A stretch of 64,000 nucleotides of DNA, taken from Parvularcula sp. LCG005. Lineage in GTDB: Bacteria > Pseudomonadota > Alphaproteobacteria > Caulobacterales > Parvularculaceae. Positions 61,660 through 64,000 of the stretch are shown here, piece after piece. Location: positions 2,495,001 through 2,559,000 of the forward strand of contig NZ_CP136758.1 in the NCBI RefSeq assembly GCF_032930845.1. Direction: 5' to 3'. Both the position numbers and the translations under genes were made by a program. The notes under the pieces were generated by a model. The model made no database searches. It was not told the origin of the DNA and saw nothing but the letters and a program-made list of their open reading frames with translations. The first letter of the stretch is position 1; every line of letters starts with the position of its first letter.

Positions 61660-61686
61660 GGAACTTCCATCAGACCCTCGGGTTTT
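61660..61686 (+). promoter_or_regulatory. Candidate EcfG-type promoter for the entericidin-like gene
   Basis: GGAAC at 61660-61664, a 16-base spacer, and GGTTTT at 61681-61686. EcfG promoters have GGAAC and a CGTT-type -10 with a 16-17 base spacer. The -35 is exact and the -10 keeps GTT. A start of transcription near 61693 would leave the AAAGGAG site (61701-61707) in place. Confidence 0.5.
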
Positions 61687-61716
61687 CCTTGCACACTATA
61701 AAAGGAGTTCGAGGAC

Positions 61717-61857
61717 ATGATGAAATACTGGAAAATGCTGATGCTCGGTCTCGTTGCAGTAAGCGCCACTGCTTGCAACACAGTCGAAGGTTTCGGTCGC
61801 GATGTCGAAGAAGCCGGCGATGAAATCGAAGAAACAGCGAACGAAGTGAAGAACTAA
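61717..61857 (+). CDS. Entericidin-like small lipoprotein
   Basis: 46 residues. MMKYWKMLMLGLVAVSATAC is a lipoprotein signal with lipobox SATAC; the mature part NTVEGFGRDVEEAGDEIEETANEVKN is one amphipathic helix with the entericidin G-x-D-V-x-x-A-G pattern. Entericidin A/B are toxin-antidote-like lipoproteins of stationary phase and stress. A second ATG at 61720 is equally possible. AGGAG and GAGG sites precede it and a strong terminator follows (61875-61903). Only one of the pair is here. Confidence 0.82.
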   Translation: MMKYWKMLMLGLVAVSATACNTVEGFGRDVEEAGDEIEETANEVKN

Positions 61858-61874
61858 GCGTCTTCATGGTACGG

Positions 61875-61903
61875 AAAAACCGGCCCGCGTGGCCGGTTTT
61901 TTT
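61875..61903 (+). terminator. Intrinsic terminator after the entericidin-like gene
   Basis: CCGGCC and GGCCGG form a six-base stem with loop CGCGT, flanked by A5 and T7. It may also end the convergent sensor kinase transcript. Confidence 0.88.
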
Positions 61904-61915
61904 GTGCTCTGCTGC

Positions 61916-63592
61916 CTACTCGTCGCTGCGGAGGCGATAGGGCAGCGTCAGGACCACGCGATAACCGCCCTCTTCAGGGGCTGTCACGGCCACCGTCCCG
62001 CGCACCTGTTTCGCGAAGGCGTTCATCAGTTTCGTACCAAGGCCGGAGCCAGACACCTGGCTGTTATTCGATCCGCCTTCACCACAACCATCATCAATAA
62101 CGGCCAGTTCAACGTTACCGTCCTGTCGCCGAAGCTCGACACGCAGCTCGCCGCCGTCTTCATCGAACGCATATTTGATGGAATTGGTGACCGCTTCGAG
62201 CACGAACAGGGCCATGGGAATGGCATCATCGGCGTTGATTTCGATGTCTTCGATATCCCAGTCGAGCTCAACACCCAGCTCATCCATGCCCAGAGCTTCG
62301 CCGAGATGTTCAAGAAGGGCATCGAAGAACGCCCCCATCTGAACGGTTTCGAGGCTTTCGTAGTGATACAGGGTCTGGTGCACGATGGAGAGCGCATCGA
62401 TACGGTGGCGGACCGCGGCCAGCACCTCGCGCGCCTCAGTGTCTTTAACCGCGCGAGACTGCAGGCTGACAAAGCTGGTCACGATCTGCAGGTTATTCTT
62501 GATGCGATGGTGAATTTCCTTCACCGCCGCATCCCGCTTTTCAATCGCGTCGATCAGCGCCGTATCACGCTCCCTGATCCGGGCGGCCATCCGACCGAAG
62601 GTCCGGGCAAAGCTGGCGATTTCCTGCGGCGCCCGCTGAAAGGACGCATCCACGTCATGCTCGTAGTGCCCTTCGCCATATACCATGGCCAGCTGACGCA
62701 ATGGACGCAGCCATTGCAGGACGAAGCGGTCGACAGCGAGCCACGCAACGACAAGCGCTGACACAAAAATAAGGAGCGGCAGGCCAACTGCCGACACTGG
62801 CCTCAGTGTGAACTCACTCAAGGGCCCGGGAGAAACGCGAGAGAGGACGGCATAGACACCGTCAGCCCCCAGCAGGCTGACCACCACATCGTAGCGCACA
62901 CCATCGCGCGATTCGACCACCATGAAAGCTGGCTTCTGCCTGGCTTGAGACACAAGGCCGGGGTCGATGCCCGCGAAGCGGGAGCTGCCGAAAAGTTTGC
63001 CGGTATCGTCGGCCAGCGCCACCTCGACACCGGCTGCCGGCTCGACGAACGCGGCGGTATTGAGAAGATCCCGCACGCGGACCGAGAATAGGATACCACC
63101 GTCGAACTCGCCCTGCTCGTCCGTCAACCGCCGAATGACGGCGAAAACCCATGTTTCACTCAGCTTTCCAAAGAACGCCTCAGTGCGCACAACTTCAGCG
63201 CCATCTTTGAGCTGCTGAAGCCATGTGTTGCGGGTCGACAGGCCCTCAGGATTACTGAGCGACGTGCAAAGATAGTCACCGTTCACATCGAAACGGCCGA
63301 CATTGCCGACATAGGGCAGCAACGGATTTACCCGCGCGGCGACCTCTGCACAGTTTTCCGGCGTAAACTCCGGCGCGAAGGCTTCCTGCAGGATTTCGGT
63401 TGTGGCAAGGGACTGCTCCATTCGCCCAATGGCATCAGAAGCAAGCAGGACGAGGTCATTCCGCCGATCATTGACGCCGTTGCGGGCATCCTGAATCGCC
63501 GAGAAACCAGCGAAAACGAGGATTGGGCTAAGGGCCGCCGCAATAGTAACGAGGAGCCTCTCGCGAAGCGACCTGACGAACATACGACCCAA
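61916..63592 (-). CDS. Sensor histidine kinase, HisKA_2/HWE-like (PhyK-type)
   Basis: 558 residues. Membrane helix near residues 13-30, a periplasmic sensor of about 240 residues, a second membrane helix (about 275-295), a HAMP-like linker, then the HisKA_2 block with the phosphoacceptor in KEIHHRIKNNLQIVTSFVSLQSRA. The ATPase has AVTNSIKYAFDEDGGELRVEL and GSGLGTKLMNAFAKQ. Such kinases phosphorylate PhyR in the general stress response. It follows ecfG by 16 bases, which supports the role; PhyR and NepR would lie just beyond the window end. Confidence 0.88.
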   Translation of the reverse strand: MGRMFVRSLRERLLVTIAAALSPILVFAGFSAIQDARNGVNDRRNDLVLLASDAIGRMEQSLATTEILQEAFAPEFTPENCAEVAARVNPLLPYVGNVGRFDVNGDYLCTSLSNPEGLSTRNTWLQQLKDGAEVVRTEAFFGKLSETWVFAVIRRLTDEQGEFDGGILFSVRVRDLLNTAAFVEPAAGVEVALADDTGKLFGSSRFAGIDPGLVSQARQKPAFMVVESRDGVRYDVVVSLLGADGVYAVLSRVSPGPLSEFTLRPVSAVGLPLLIFVSALVVAWLAVDRFVLQWLRPLRQLAMVYGEGHYEHDVDASFQRAPQEIASFARTFGRMAARIRERDTALIDAIEKRDAAVKEIHHRIKNNLQIVTSFVSLQSRAVKDTEAREVLAAVRHRIDALSIVHQTLYHYESLETVQMGAFFDALLEHLGEALGMDELGVELDWDIEDIEINADDAIPMALFVLEAVTNSIKYAFDEDGGELRVELRRQDGNVELAVIDDGCGEGGSNNSQVSGSGLGTKLMNAFAKQVRGTVAVTAPEEGGYRVVLTLPYRLRSDE

Positions 63593-63608
63593 CCTTCGAC
63601 GTTAGCGA

Positions 63609-64000
63609 TCAGACACGCGCAACGAGACGATCCGCCTCATCCATGATGTCTCCCATAGCGGAAGACGCGTCACCCTTGCCATCGTTCTGCGACGTCACAG
63701 AGCCATTTTCAAGAATGTCCGCCAACGCCTTGCGCGCCCTGCTGACCCGGCTCTTGATCGTGCCGACAGCACAGCCGCAAATTGCCGCTGCCTCTTCGTA
63801 TGAAACGCCGCCAGCGCCCACCAGGATCAGGGCTTCGCGCTGCTCAACAGGCAGTTGCGGCAGCGCCATGCGCAGCTCCAGAAGCTCCAGAGATGCAGAT
63901 GGATTGTCCTGCGCGACCAGCGTGGCTTCAGCCACTTCCTGATCCAGCGGCTGCGAACGCCAAGCCCGGCGCTGTTGAGAATAGAAAAGATTCCGGAGAA
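63609..64000 (-). CDS. ecfG: EcfG-type extracytoplasmic function sigma factor (5' part beyond the window)
   Basis: The last 130 codons run off the end of the window. Sigma region 2 ends in LRNLFYSQQRRAWR; region 4 is LPVEQREALILVGAGGVSYEEAAAICGCAVGTIKSRVSRARKAL, as in EcfG sigma factors. EcfG runs the general stress response; it is held by NepR until PhyR is phosphorylated. The stop is 16 bases before the kinase start. The reading frame is open through base 64000. Confidence 0.9.
   Translation of the reverse strand, partial: LRNLFYSQQRRAWRSQPLDQEVAEATLVAQDNPSASLELLELRMALPQLPVEQREALILVGAGGVSYEEAAAICGCAVGTIKSRVSRARKALADILENGSVTSQNDGKGDASSAMGDIMDEADRLVARV

Noticed and set aside
1-64000. tRNA, rRNA, CRISPR arrays, insertion sequences, integrases, prophage
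   Set aside because: None was found on reading the gaps. No repeated spacer units, transposase motifs or tRNA arms were seen.

Overview
This 64 kb window is gene-dense chromosomal DNA from an alphaproteobacterium, GC-rich throughout apart from a few short AT-rich gaps. The class assignment rests on several signatures. The ATP synthase F0 operon (atpI-B-E-F'-F) has paired b'/b subunits and no F1 genes beside it. A coxC-DUF983-SURF1 cluster, the DUF1150 and DUF2125 proteins and MetX-MetW with MetZ are present. An EcfG-type sigma factor stands next to a HisKA_2/HWE-type kinase, which is the alphaproteobacterial general stress response. The PQQ-type dehydrogenase carries a VPLPA-like C-terminal sorting tail. 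The genus cannot be named from sequence alone; a marine Parvularculales-, Hyphomonadaceae- or Rhodobacterales-like heterotroph would fit. No rRNA, tRNA, CRISPR array, insertion sequence, integrase or prophage gene was seen, so this is core genome rather than an island.

Layout. 1-4879 (+): 3' end of smc, a YjbR protein, the F0 operon with an internal hairpin after atpE, a terminator, and a secreted sugar dehydrogenase. 4836-8883 (-): BCCT transporter, SURF1, DUF983, CoxC, small membrane protein. 9011-17280: UbiD, a small secreted protein, a methyltransferase, a phasin-like protein, the Lhr-type DNA helicase, then manC and an AGE-family isomerase for GDP-mannose supply. 17281-22268 (-): DUF885 lipoprotein, Sel1 protein, GT39-type glycosyltransferase, M48 lipoprotein. 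22343-26730: LOG protein, RadA, a small membrane protein, an SdpR/SdpI-like autorepressor pair with a clear palindromic operator, CvpA. 26797-31843: PurF, YdcF, PlsC, DUF2125, HisC. 32688-40512: methionine genes metX-metW and metZ with structured leaders, glyoxalase II, PdeM, YbjQ, Dcd. 40553-47628: ApaG, TrkH, PhoB-PhoU-PhoR (no pst genes between), pyruvate kinase and KDPG aldolase. 47700-49371: TrpS and a TetR regulator. 49508-55330: an exopolysaccharide export set (Wza-like OPX, beta-barrel, Wzc-like kinase, LytM lipoprotein) with UppP divergent. 55541-61536: DUF1150, PtsN, HPF, RpoN, LptB-A-C, RNase D. 61717-64000: a 46-residue entericidin-like lipoprotein, a sensor kinase and the 3' part of ecfG.

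No wholly new multi-gene system is evident. The observations most worth checking are a possible pseudoknotted leader RNA before metX, a large hairpin between dcd and metZ, a GGAAC-type (EcfG) promoter candidate for the entericidin gene about 2 kb from ecfG, the hairpin between atpE and atpF', the SdpR operator, and an export locus that appears to pair a short OPX lipoprotein with a separate outer-membrane barrel. All functional calls come from motif recognition by eye; no database search was run.
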